Source: Firmicutes bacterium UBA1065
GTDB taxonomy: Bacteria; Bacillota; Clostridia; Tissierellales; Sedimentibacteraceae
Assembly: GCA_002316225.1 (NCBI GenBank)
Contig: DCDC01000011.1
Span: 1 to 12,130, forward strand
Direction: 5' to 3'
DNA: 12,130 nt
In this document: in pieces, positions 5,481-12,112 of the stretch
Numbering within the stretch: the stretch's first letter is position 1
How the letters are laid out: every line of letters starts with the position of its first letter
Position numbers and translations under genes: made by a program
Notes under the pieces: generated by a model
Databases searched by the model: none
The model's input: the letters and a program-made list of their open reading frames with translations, nothing else
Told to the model about the DNA's origin: nothing

Positions 5481-6953
5481 TCACCCTATTATCTCCACAT
5501 TTCGGAAGACACGCTCAAAGCGGTCCAATATATCCGGCAGCATTTCGTCCCGGTAGGCCGCATTGGTATAAAGGCGGCTGCCTGCCAGGGTGATTATTCC
5601 TTCTGCCGTGTAAGCTGCCCCCATATGTTCCATTTCACGCTTCCTGACTGATGTTTCGTTTATTATTTCTTTTATCTTCCAGGGTTTTGACCAGTCTATG
5701 GCAAAGTGCATGGTGCCGACGGTTTCAAGATGGCAGATGGAGCCTTGGTTGAAGGCCACGAAAGGAAGCTTGTATTTGTCTATTAGTTTTTGAAGGCCAA
5801 GGATTAGCTTGTCACCAAACTGGCCTGCTTTTTCTGCGGCCCCTGTTTTTTCTATTTCACACAAGGTGTAAAAGCCTGCCACACAGCTTAAAGGGGTGGC
5901 CGCCATGGTTCCGCCCACCAATGCTTTTTTGTGTTTAGCATCTCCGCTTATGCCGGATGAAAGGTATTTCATTACTTCTTTTTTTCCTCCCAGTCCTCCC
6001 GCTCCCGGATAACCTCCGGCCACTACTTTTCCAAATACGGTCAGATCCGGAGACACTCCGAAATATCCCTGGGCGCCTCCCATTCCTAATCTGAAGCCGG
6101 TAACGACCTCATCAAATATTAAGAGGGCCCCGTATTTTCTGCATAAGTCTTCAACTCCCTTGTTGAATTCAAAGTCCACAGGCCTGGTTCCGCTTTCGGG
6201 TCCTACCGGCTCAATCAATACAGCCGCCGTTCCTCCCCGGAATTGGTTTAATTTTAATTTCCTTTCCAGGTCATTCAAGTCGTTGGGGAAGAATTCCTGG
6301 GTGTATTTAAAGATGTGCCTGGGAACACCGTTTGCCTGGGTCCATTTGGAGCCGGGTATCCTTATGCCGTAGGCTAATTGGTCGCTCCAGCCATGATAAG
6401 CCCCGCCCATCTTCAGGATGTTTTTCTTTTTTGTGGCCAGCCGGGCAACCCGAATGGCTGCCATGCAGGCTTCAGTACCTGACCCAAGCATCCTGAACAT
6501 TTCCACAGAAGGCATTGAATCTGAGATTTTCTTTGCCAATTTATATTCATATTCATGGAAAAGACCGGTTGAAGGCCCGCAAGAGTTCAAGAGTTCTATA
6601 ACCTTTTCCCTGACGGAGGGAGGGTTGCTGCCAAGTACCGTGGGGCCTCCGGCCTGTAAAAAATCATAATATCGGTTGCCGTCAATATCATAAAGATAGC
6701 AGCCTTCAGCTTTTTCAATTACCAGTGGGAAGGGGTGGTTAAAGGCAAGGTTGTGCTGGACACCTCCCGGTATAATTTCCTTCGCGGTATTTATCATTTC
6801 CTTTGATTTTGAACATTTCTTGTCAAAGTATTCCTTTTCGTACTTTTCCAAAGCATCCCTGCGGATGGAGAAAATAGGTTTTTTAATCAGTTCGTCCAGG
6901 TCTTGAGTAATTTTCTTGGCATCGGGATATTTTGACATGGCATAAGAGTTCAT
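5481..6953 (-). CDS. class III PLP-dependent aminotransferase, glutamate-1-semialdehyde aminomutase-like
   Basis: A 490-residue fold-type I PLP enzyme. The phosphate-binding motif G157-S-G-T-E-A162 and A-Y186-H-G-W lie in the first half. Asp281 (L-I-F-D-E-V-V-T-G-F-R) should hold the pyridine nitrogen, and Lys309 (F-G-K-V-V-A-G-G) is the Schiff-base lysine, so it should be active. It resembles glutamate-1-semialdehyde 2,1-aminomutase but has an extra N-terminal stretch of about 50 residues. It sits with an aldolase and a sugar kinase instead of heme genes, so a role in tetrapyrrole synthesis is unlikely. It probably transaminates, or moves the amino group of, an amino sugar, amino polyol or short amino aldehyde. 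The ATG at 6953 has GGAGG six bases upstream; a second Met at residue 6 has no better site. It is first in its operon. Confidence 0.88.
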   Translation of the reverse strand: MNSYAMSKYPDAKKITQDLDELIKKPIFSIRRDALEKYEKEYFDKKCSKSKEMINTAKEIIPGGVQHNLAFNHPFPLVIEKAEGCYLYDIDGNRYYDFLQAGGPTVLGSNPPSVREKVIELLNSCGPSTGLFHEYEYKLAKKISDSMPSVEMFRMLGSGTEACMAAIRVARLATKKKNILKMGGAYHGWSDQLAYGIRIPGSKWTQANGVPRHIFKYTQEFFPNDLNDLERKLKLNQFRGGTAAVLIEPVGPESGTRPVDFEFNKGVEDLCRKYGALLIFDEVVTGFRLGMGGAQGYFGVSPDLTVFGKVVAGGYPGAGGLGGKKEVMKYLSSGISGDAKHKKALVGGTMAATPLSCVAGFYTLCEIEKTGAAEKAGQFGDKLILGLQKLIDKYKLPFVAFNQGSICHLETVGTMHFAIDWSKPWKIKEIINETSVRKREMEHMGAAYTAEGIITLAGSRLYTNAAYRDEMLPDILDRFERVFRNVEIIG

Positions 6954-7016
6954 TGCATACCTCCATGAATACCTGCTTATTCTATGTTATTATGAAAAAT
7001 TGTTTTTATAATAAGA

Positions 7017-7051
7017 AATTAGGGAACTTCATCACAGAATGTCCCCTAATT
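7017..7051 (-). terminator. probable terminator after the small exported protein gene
   Basis: On the minus strand AATTAGGG (7051-7044) pairs with CCCTAATT (7024-7017), extended by an AC/GT pair across single mismatched bases, and is followed by TCTTATTAT. It starts seven bases after the stop codon of the gene at 7058. The T tract is interrupted, so termination may be partial and allow readthrough into the aminotransferase operon. The only promoter candidate in the remaining bases is weak: TTCTTA (7017-7012), 17 bases, CATAAT (6994-6989). Confidence 0.5.
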
Positions 7052-7057
7052 ATGTAC

Positions 7058-7537
7058 TTACTCTTTTACTATTTGGTATTTGCCTCTTACCATGAAAATG
7101 GCATAGTTGTTGGTATAGGCGCCGCGCCCGTCATCCCTGGGAACTATCATCAGGTGATTGGCAACAAACTCGGCACCGGAAGCAAAATCCCTGCCTGCGG
7201 TAACGTTGGCTATACCGCCTAATTCGCTGCCTATTACATAAGCCTTGCCACCTCTTAATATAAGTTCCGTTCCTGCTCCGGCAATAAGCTTTTCACCGGC
7301 ATAAATTTCAACAACCTCCAGGGCAGTAGAAGAGCCAATACTGCCGGATGCCAGTTTATCGACTTTTTCCTGCAAATCTTGTATTTTATCCAACTTGTAT
7401 TCGCTGATCAAGCCTTTTATGCGGTCGTTGAGGTAGCTGAGAACTACTATGGGATCGCTGGAATCTCCGGGGGCGGCATAGATTACCGCTGTAAAAGCCA
7501 CTGCCAAAATTAGTGCAAAAATTATTATCTTTTTCAA
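7058..7537 (-). CDS. small exported protein of unknown function
   Basis: I do not recognise a function. The 159-residue product has an N-terminal signal peptide: K2-K3, a hydrophobic core at about 4-20, and a likely cleavage after the Y-A-A at 20-22. Next comes an amphipathic, possibly coiled-coil segment (about 34-64), a Ser/Gly linker, and a compact C-terminal part (about 74-155). That part has G-T-E-L-I-L-R-G-G-K-A (89-99), D-V/N-V-T-A-G-like spacing (111-115) and N-H-L-M-I-V-P-R-D-D-G-R-G (127-139). The last motif resembles one I associate from memory with conserved hypothetical exported proteins of Firmicutes; a profile search would be needed to confirm it. The start is TTG at 7537-7535 with GGGAG eight bases upstream, and only this start gives an intact signal peptide. 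It is transcribed alone from its own promoter, divergent from the methyltransferase, and ends at a hairpin. Confidence 0.78.
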   Translation of the reverse strand: MKKIIIFALILAVAFTAVIYAAPGDSSDPIVVLSYLNDRIKGLISEYKLDKIQDLQEKVDKLASGSIGSSTALEVVEIYAGEKLIAGAGTELILRGGKAYVIGSELGGIANVTAGRDFASGAEFVANHLMIVPRDDGRGAYTNNYAIFMVRGKYQIVKE

Positions 7538-7566
7538 TTTAACAACTCCCTTGCAGATATATTGAC

Positions 7567-7595
7567 ATTTTACCTTAAATAAGGATAAATTTCAA
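7567..7595 (-). promoter_or_regulatory. sigma-A-type promoter of the small exported protein gene
   Basis: On the minus strand TTGAAA (7595-7590), exactly 17 bases, then TAAAAT (7572-7567). The start of transcription would be near 7560, giving a leader of about 23 bases before the TTG start codon at 7537. Confidence 0.72.
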
Positions 7596-7645
7596 CACAA
7601 AACAATGAAAACCATAGAATTTAAGTGAATGAGTCGAACTTTGCA

Positions 7646-7674
7646 TTGAATTAACTCAGACCGGATGATATAAT
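7646..7674 (+). promoter_or_regulatory. sigma-A-type promoter of the methyltransferase gene
   Basis: TTGAAT (7646-7651), exactly 17 bases, then TATAAT (7669-7674), which is preceded by TGA and so also has an extended -10. It is the strongest promoter on the plus strand in the window and may drive the following genes through to the transketolase pair. Confidence 0.8.
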
Positions 7675-7714
7675 TGCAAAAGATTAAGAGATAAATATAA
7701 AGAAGGATGGACTT

Positions 7715-8551
7715 ATGTATAAATTATGCATGTCGGTAAACAGACTGTTTAAACTGCCGGTACACCCCTTTAATTTACATAACGAAGGCAAAAAAACCTA
7801 CGCCCAATGGCAGTATGAAAAGGGTTTTGAAACCATAAAGTTCTACCTAAAGCACTCTACAACCGATGAAATGTTTAAGGATAAGGCGGTCCTGGACATA
7901 GGGTGCGGAGCCGGAGGAAAAACTGTTTATTATGCTTCTTTGGGGGTAAAAAGAATAACAGGTCTTGAAATTTTGGGAAAATACAGGGAAGAGGCGGAAA
8001 ACCTGGCGAAGGAAAATAATTTGGCGGATAAGTTTGCCTTCGTCCGGGGGGATGCCGCAGACATGCCCTTTGATGACGAAACCTTCGATACCATCATCAT
8101 GAATGATGCCATGGAGCATGTGGCTGAGCCTGAAAAAGTCATTGAAGAATGCTACCGGGTTTTAAAAAAAGGGGGCAGGCTATATCTTAACTTCCCTCCC
8201 TATAACCATCCTTACGGGGCCCATTTGAGCGATGCCATAGGAATACCCTGGGTACATGTGTTTTTCAGTGAAAAAACCCTTATAAAAGCCTACAAGGAGC
8301 TGGTTAAAGACCTGCCTGACGGACAAGAAAGGATAAAGTTCAGGATAAGCAGGAAGGAAGACGGGACCGAATATTTTTCCTACATCAATAAAATGTCTAT
8401 AAAAAGGGCAAATAAGATTTTACAAAAAAGCAGTTTTGAATTAGAATATTACAAAGAAGAGCCCTTGAGAAGCTTTTTCAGGTATCCGGCCAGGCTGCCA
8501 TTTTTAAAAGAATTTTTGGTAAAAATGGTGGTTTGTGTCCTCAAAAAATGA
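7715..8551 (+). CDS. class I SAM-dependent methyltransferase (Methyltransf_11 type)
   Basis: A 278-residue soluble Rossmann-fold methyltransferase. Motif I is V59-L-D-I-G-C-G-A-G-G68, the SAM-binding glycine loop. Glu85 in G-L-E-I is the expected acidic residue for the ribose hydroxyls. R-G-D-A-A-D-M-P-F (111-119) is motif II/III, and D131-A-M-E-H-V followed by C-Y-R-V-L-K-K-G-G (146-154) completes the UbiE-like core. The C-terminal third (about 165-278) is basic and aromatic, rich in Lys/Arg/Phe, and would carry the substrate or membrane-interface specificity. It resembles methyltransferases found beside glycosyltransferases in cell-surface gene sets, which fits the neighbouring tagA-like gene, but the acceptor is unknown. 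AAGGATGG precedes the ATG, and a strong promoter lies about 40 bases upstream. Confidence 0.86.
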   Translation: MYKLCMSVNRLFKLPVHPFNLHNEGKKTYAQWQYEKGFETIKFYLKHSTTDEMFKDKAVLDIGCGAGGKTVYYASLGVKRITGLEILGKYREEAENLAKENNLADKFAFVRGDAADMPFDDETFDTIIMNDAMEHVAEPEKVIEECYRVLKKGGRLYLNFPPYNHPYGAHLSDAIGIPWVHVFFSEKTLIKAYKELVKDLPDGQERIKFRISRKEDGTEYFSYINKMSIKRANKILQKSSFELEYYKEEPLRSFFRYPARLPFLKEFLVKMVVCVLKK

Positions 8552-8565
8552 CCAAGGAGACGGTA

Positions 8566-8640
8566 CTCAGAATAATACTTCTTGTCATCCTGAGCGAAGC
8601 GAAGGATCCTTTGATTGCAGGAGACGATTCTCAGGGGATA
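8566..8640. repeat. remnant of a dispersed palindromic intergenic repeat
   Basis: The core at 8584-8609 contains CCTGAGCGAAGCGAAGGAT, a sequence I recognise as a frequent intergenic repeat in many anaerobic bacteria; its reverse strand gives the spurious peptide ILRFAQDD. The inverted partner seems shortened: GATTCTCAGG (8626-8635) can pair with CCTGAG (8589-8594) but lacks the expected TCGCT-rich segment. CTCAGAAT at 8566-8573 can pair with ATCCTGAG (8587-8594) as an alternative stem. It fills almost the whole gap between the methyltransferase and the tagA-like gene and encodes nothing. Confidence 0.7.
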
Positions 8641-8665
8641 AATGGGATTAATGAAGGAAAAACAA

Positions 8666-9430
8666 ATGGATAAATTAAGTATTATGGGTGTCAGAATCGA
8701 CAACATATCCATGGATGAGGCTTTAAAGCTGGCGGAAAAAAAAATAGATAATGATGAAAAGTTTATCATTTATACTCCCAATACCGAAATAATAATGATG
8801 TGCCAAAAGGATGAGGAGTTCTTAAAGATAATCAACAAGTCGGACCTTAATGTACCTGACGGGGTAGGTCTGATTTATGCAGGTAAAATCAAAAAACATC
8901 CTTTGAAGGAAAAGGTAGCTGGCTATGACTTGTCGGTAAAATTGTTGAAACTGGCCCATGAGAAGGGGCTTAAGCTCTACGTGGTCGGCGGAAAACCGGG
9001 AGTAGCAGAAGCTGCCATGAAAAATGTTCAAAATACATATCCCGGCATTAAAATAGCCGGTGCCATGCACGGCTATTTCAAGGGGGCCCACTTGGGGCAA
9101 GGAGGCCACGAAGAAGAGCTGGAGCTTATTGAAGACATAAACAAGCAAAAGCCCCATATTCTATTTGTGGGCTTTGGTGCTAAAAAACAGGAACAATGGA
9201 TAGAATATAACAAAGACTTGCTGAAGGCCAATGTGATAATCGGAAACGGGGGAACCCTGGACGGATTGGCAGGTTTTGTGAAAAGGGCCCCGGACATATT
9301 TATAAAGCTGGGCCTGGAATGGTTTTACAGGCTGATCAGGGAGCCTAAGAGGATAAAAAGGCAAATTGTCCTGCCTGTCTTCATGCTAAAAGTGATTTTC
9401 GGAAATAAAGATATAGTAAGAGAGATTTAA
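8666..9430 (+). CDS. tagA: WecG/TagA/CpsF family glycosyltransferase (GT26)
   Basis: A 254-residue membrane-associated glycosyltransferase of the family that adds N-acetylmannosamine(uronic acid) to undecaprenyl-linked GlcNAc in wall teichoic acid or surface polysaccharide synthesis. The family signatures are present: T-P-N39-T near the N-terminus, V-P-D65-G-V-G with the proposed catalytic Asp, Y-V-V-G-G-K-P-G (105-112), F-V-G-F-G-A-K-K-Q-E (167-176), and a basic amphipathic C-terminus (about 218-254, EWFYRLIREPKRIKRQ) used for membrane binding. I chose the ATG at 8666, which has AAGGA seven bases upstream. In-frame ATGs at 8642 and 8651 lie against the repeat end and have poorer sites. The stop is 12 bases before the aldolase start, so it is probably cotranscribed with pentose-phosphate genes. 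The exact donor sugar is inferred from the family. Confidence 0.9.
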   Translation: MDKLSIMGVRIDNISMDEALKLAEKKIDNDEKFIIYTPNTEIIMMCQKDEEFLKIINKSDLNVPDGVGLIYAGKIKKHPLKEKVAGYDLSVKLLKLAHEKGLKLYVVGGKPGVAEAAMKNVQNTYPGIKIAGAMHGYFKGAHLGQGGHEEELELIEDINKQKPHILFVGFGAKKQEQWIEYNKDLLKANVIIGNGGTLDGLAGFVKRAPDIFIKLGLEWFYRLIREPKRIKRQIVLPVFMLKVIFGNKDIVREI

Positions 9431-9442
9431 AAGGAGGAGAAA

Positions 9443-10087
9443 ATGAAATTATTTATTGATACGGCCAACGTAGAAGAAATAAAGAAGGCCAATGATATGG
9501 GGGTTATATGCGGAGTTACGACAAATCCGTCCTTAATAGCAAAGGAAGGAAGAAATTTTGAGGATGTGGTAAAAGAGATAACTTCAATAGTGGACGGTCC
9601 CATCAGCGCGGAAGTAATCAGCCTGGACTCGGAAGGTATGATAAAAGAAGCCATGGAACTTTCCAAGATACATAAGAACATAGTCATTAAGATACCCATG
9701 ACTCTTGAAGGCTTAAAAGCCGTGAAGGTTTTGAGCAGGGAAAAAATAAAGACCAATGTAACCTTGATATTTTCGGCCGGCCAGGCTCTTCTTGCAGCCA
9801 AGGCAGGAGCCACCTATGTGAGTCCTTTTGTTGGAAGGCTTGATGACATAGGTAATGACGGGATGAATATCATAAAAGAAACAGTGGAAATTTTTAAGAA
9901 TTATGAAATTGATACTGAAATTATTGCTGCCAGCATAAGACATCCCATGCATGTCATTGAGGCTGCAAAATTAGGATGCCATATAGCCACTGTACCCTAC
10001 AAGGTTTTAGTGCAGCTTACCAAGCATCCTTTAACCGACAAGGGAATAGACCAATTCTTAAAAGACTGGGAATCCGTACCTAAATAA
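9443..10087 (+). CDS. fructose-6-phosphate aldolase / small transaldolase (TalC/Fsa family)
   Basis: A 214-residue cytoplasmic class I aldolase of the short transaldolase subfamily, the usual length for TalC/FSA. F-I-D-T-A-N at 4-9 carries the conserved Asp, followed by G-V-T-T-N-P-S (24-30). The Schiff-base Lys83 is in V-I-K-I-P-M-T, then T-N-V-T-L-I-F-S (104-111), S-P-F-V-G-R-L-D-D, and A-A-S-I-R-H (about 162-167). Family members either transfer dihydroxyacetone from fructose/sedoheptulose 6-phosphate (transaldolase) or cleave fructose 6-phosphate. The adjacent split transketolase argues for transaldolase in the non-oxidative pentose-phosphate pathway. AAAGGAGGAG gives a strong ribosome site. 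It lies 12 bases after tagA and 16 bases before transketolase. Confidence 0.93.
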   Translation: MKLFIDTANVEEIKKANDMGVICGVTTNPSLIAKEGRNFEDVVKEITSIVDGPISAEVISLDSEGMIKEAMELSKIHKNIVIKIPMTLEGLKAVKVLSREKIKTNVTLIFSAGQALLAAKAGATYVSPFVGRLDDIGNDGMNIIKETVEIFKNYEIDTEIIAASIRHPMHVIEAAKLGCHIATVPYKVLVQLTKHPLTDKGIDQFLKDWESVPK

Positions 10088-10103
10088 AATATTGGGAGGA
10101 AAA

Positions 10104-10952
10104 ATGAAACAGGATGATTTAAAGGTTATTGCCAAAAGATTGAGAAAAAATATCCTGACCATGATTTATCATGCAAAGTCAGGCCATCCGGGAGGTTCTC
10201 TTTCTGCGGTTGAAATAATGACATATCTGTATTTTAAGGAAATGAACATAGATTCACCCACGGATGACGGAAGAGACAGGTTTGTCTTGTCCAAGGGCCA
10301 CGGAGCCCCGGTTTTATATGCCGTTTTGATGGAAAAGGGTTTTATCGGCAAAGACCTGATTCCAAGCTTAAGACAAATCGATTCTAAGCTTCAGGGCCAT
10401 CCGGACATGAAAAAACTCCCGGGGTCAGGGGTTGAAGCATCTACCGGTTCCTTGGGCCAGGGGCTTTCGATAGCAAACGGGATGGCCCTTGCTTTTAAGC
10501 TTGACAAGAAGCCCAACAGGGTCTTTGCCCTCCTTGGAGACGGGGAGATTAACGAAGGTATGATATGGGAAGCAGCAATGCTTGCAGGCCACTATAAGCT
10601 TGACAACCTGACTGCAATACTGGACCACAACGGCCTCCAGATAGACGGTAAAAACGAAGATGTAATGACAATAATGCCCATAGACAAGAAATTTGAAGCC
10701 TTCGGATGGCATGTGATACATGCTGACGGACATGACTTCGACTCCCTGGAAAAAGCCTTTAAAGAAAGAAAAACCATCAAGGACAAACCTGTAATCATAA
10801 TTGCCGACACAACCAAGGGCAAGGGTTGCTCCTTCATGGAAAACAAGGCAGAATGGCACGGCAAGGCCCCCAATGAAGAGGAATTCTGCAGGGCTATGGA
10901 GGAAATGGGAGATATAGGAGATAAAACGGAAGGAGGCGGATTAAATGGCTAA
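10104..10952 (+). CDS. transketolase, N-terminal (TPP-binding) subunit
   Basis: A 282-residue half-transketolase carrying the TPP pyrophosphate domain. G-H-P-G-G-S (27-32) is the family entry motif, S-K-G-H66-G-A has the active-site His, G-S-L-G-Q-G (115-120) follows, and the TPP/metal motif runs from G146-D-G-E to D-H-N176-G. W-H-G-K-A-P-N lies near the end. With the next gene it makes one functional transketolase that moves two-carbon ketol units between ketose and aldose phosphates. I use the ATG at 10104 with GGGAGG just upstream; a TTG at 10092 in the same frame lies over that ribosome site and is rejected. It overlaps the C-terminal subunit gene by eight bases, giving coupled 1:1 translation. 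Split transketolases are common in Clostridia, Archaea and some other anaerobes, so this is not a broken gene. Confidence 0.95.
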   Translation: MKQDDLKVIAKRLRKNILTMIYHAKSGHPGGSLSAVEIMTYLYFKEMNIDSPTDDGRDRFVLSKGHGAPVLYAVLMEKGFIGKDLIPSLRQIDSKLQGHPDMKKLPGSGVEASTGSLGQGLSIANGMALAFKLDKKPNRVFALLGDGEINEGMIWEAAMLAGHYKLDNLTAILDHNGLQIDGKNEDVMTIMPIDKKFEAFGWHVIHADGHDFDSLEKAFKERKTIKDKPVIIIADTTKGKGCSFMENKAEWHGKAPNEEEFCRAMEEMGDIGDKTEGGGLNG

Positions 10953-11877
10953 GGCAACAAGGGAAGCATACGGGGAAGCCTTAAAAAAACTGGCGGCTTC
11001 CAACCCCGATATTGTTGTATTGGATGCGGATTTGTCCGGCTCCACAAAGACATCGGAATTTAAAAAGGTAAGCCCCGAAAGGTTTTTCAATGTAGGAATT
11101 GCTGAGCAGAATTTAATAGGGACAGCAGCAGGCTTGGCCCTGGCAGGAAAAATTCCTTTTGCCAGCTCCTTTGCAATGTTTGCAGCAGGAAGGGCATTTG
11201 AAATCATAAGAAATACGGTGGCATATCCTGCCTTAAACGTAAAAATCGCGGCTACCCATGCCGGCCTTTCCGTAGGAGAGGACGGAGGTTCCCACCAGGC
11301 TATCGAAGACATAAGTCTGATGAGAAGCATCCCCAATATGACGGTTATCAGTCCTGCCGACAGCAGGGAGGCAGAGCAGGCTGTTTTAAAGGCAGCCGAA
11401 TATGTTGGCCCTGTTTATATAAGACTGGGCAGGATGGCTGTTGATGATGTGTATGATGATTCCTATGTCTTTGAATTAGGCAAGGGAGTTTTATTGAGGG
11501 AAGGTAAGGATGTAACCATAATTGCCACGGGCCTTATGGTTCAGGAAGCCCTGAAAGCCCATGATATGCTTAAAGAGGACGGAATTGACGCAAGGCTTAT
11601 AAATATCCACACTATAAAACCCATTGATACAGAAATCATAATCAAGGCAGCCAGGGAAACCGGGGCAATCGTCACGGCGGAAGAGCACAGTAACATTGGA
11701 GGTTTGGGAAGCGCGGTTTTGGAAGTTTTGTCGGATCAATGCCCGGTTCCAGTAAAGAGAGTGGGAATCCGTGATACATTCGGGGAATCGGGTAAGCCTA
11801 AAGACCTCCTTAAGAAATACGGGCTGACGGCTGAAGAAATTGCAGCACAAGCAAAAGAAGTATTGAAATTAAAATAA
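10945..11877 (+). CDS. transketolase, C-terminal (pyrimidine-binding) subunit
   Basis: A 310-residue subunit with the PYR domain and the transketolase C-terminal domain. N49-V-G-I-A-E54-Q-N contains the catalytic Glu that contacts the TPP aminopyrimidine ring. A-T-H-A-G-L-S-V-G-E-D-G-G-S-H117-Q (103-118) is the conserved active-site strip, and residues about 180-310 form the C-terminal regulatory-type domain, including E-E-H-S-N-I-G-G-L-G (246-255). All these resemble transketolase rather than pyruvate dehydrogenase E1-beta or DXS, especially given the N-terminal partner just upstream. The ATG overlaps the upstream stop region, with GGAGG about eight bases before it. A strong terminator follows 14 bases after the stop. 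Confidence 0.95.
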   Translation: MAKATREAYGEALKKLAASNPDIVVLDADLSGSTKTSEFKKVSPERFFNVGIAEQNLIGTAAGLALAGKIPFASSFAMFAAGRAFEIIRNTVAYPALNVKIAATHAGLSVGEDGGSHQAIEDISLMRSIPNMTVISPADSREAEQAVLKAAEYVGPVYIRLGRMAVDDVYDDSYVFELGKGVLLREGKDVTIIATGLMVQEALKAHDMLKEDGIDARLINIHTIKPIDTEIIIKAARETGAIVTAEEHSNIGGLGSAVLEVLSDQCPVPVKRVGIRDTFGESGKPKDLLKKYGLTAEEIAAQAKEVLKLK

Positions 11878-11891
11878 GAGCTTACTATCAT

Positions 11892-11926
11892 CGAGAGAGT
11901 CCCAAAAAGGGGGCTCTCGTTTTTTA
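11892..11926 (+). terminator. strong intrinsic terminator after the transketolase genes
   Basis: CGAGAG (11892-11897) pairs with CTCTCG (11914-11919); an inner TCCC/GGGG stem with an A-rich loop extends it, and seven T residues follow at 11920-11926. It closes the plus-strand operon. Confidence 0.92.
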
Positions 11927-11929
11927 TTG

Positions 11930-11976
11930 AATAATAAAAATATCTGCTATTTATAAAAATAATAAAAATATCCGCT
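11930..11976. repeat. 19-base direct repeat pair
   Basis: AATAATAAAAATATCTGCT (11930-11948) recurs as the same 19 bases with one change, T to C, at 11958-11976. Start-to-start distance is 28 bases. The copies sit between the operon terminator and the inverted repeat that follows. Two copies are too few for a CRISPR; they may mark the edge of the inserted repeat element. Confidence 0.6.
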
Positions 11977-11984
11977 CACGGTTC

Positions 11985-12112
11985 GGACACGAATAATTCT
12001 AAAGCTCATTCAGTCATAAAAATCCTACAGCTTGCGAACTCGCTCCGCTCAAACAACGCAAGCTGCTTAACGGATTTTTAACCTTCATTTGCTAAGAATT
12101 AGAACGATGTGT
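11985..12112. repeat. large nested inverted repeat (foldback element), no coding capacity
   Basis: Concentric inverted segments share a centre near 12047: CAGCTTGCG/CGCAAGCTG (12028-12036 with 12057-12065), TAAAAATCC/GGATTTTTA (12017-12025 with 12072-12080), TAATTCT/AGAATTA (11994-12000 with 12095-12101) and ACAC/GTGT (11987-11990 with 12109-12112). The loop at 12037-12056 is rich in CGCTC. No open reading frame or ribosome site is seen. The structure suits a miniature dispersed repeat, or possibly a structured RNA or attachment target. Confidence 0.7.

Noticed and set aside
5481..6953. Annotation as hemL (glutamate-1-semialdehyde aminomutase for heme)
   Set aside because: The protein has an N-terminal extension and no tetrapyrrole genes nearby; its partners are a sugar kinase and an aldolase.
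6989..7017. Promoter TTCTTA-17-CATAAT for the aminotransferase operon
   Set aside because: The -35 matches only half of the consensus and overlaps the terminator hairpin; too weak to list as a feature, though some promoter must exist here unless there is readthrough.
8642..8665. ATG at 8642 as the tagA start
   Set aside because: Its purine run is too close, and the extra residues precede the normal family start. The ATG at 8666 has AAGGA at seven bases and places Asn39 and Asp65 as in the family.
8449..8769. 106-codon minus-strand frame containing ILRFAQDD
   Set aside because: This peptide is the usual spurious translation of the dispersed repeat; the frame also overlaps the methyltransferase and tagA in antisense.
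10092..10103. TTG at 10092 as the transketolase N-subunit start
   Set aside because: It overlaps the GGGAGG ribosome site, and the ATG at 10104 gives the normal family N-terminus.
10425..10859. 144-codon minus-strand frame inside the transketolase gene
   Set aside because: It is an antisense shadow of a strongly conserved coding sequence and shows no promoter or domain.
10945..11877. DXS or pyruvate dehydrogenase E1-beta instead of transketolase C subunit
   Set aside because: The upstream gene is a transketolase N-terminal subunit with an eight-base overlap, and the active-site strips match transketolase spacing.
11930..12112. CRISPR array
   Set aside because: There are only two direct repeat copies with a 9-base spacer, and the rest is a single concentric inverted repeat.
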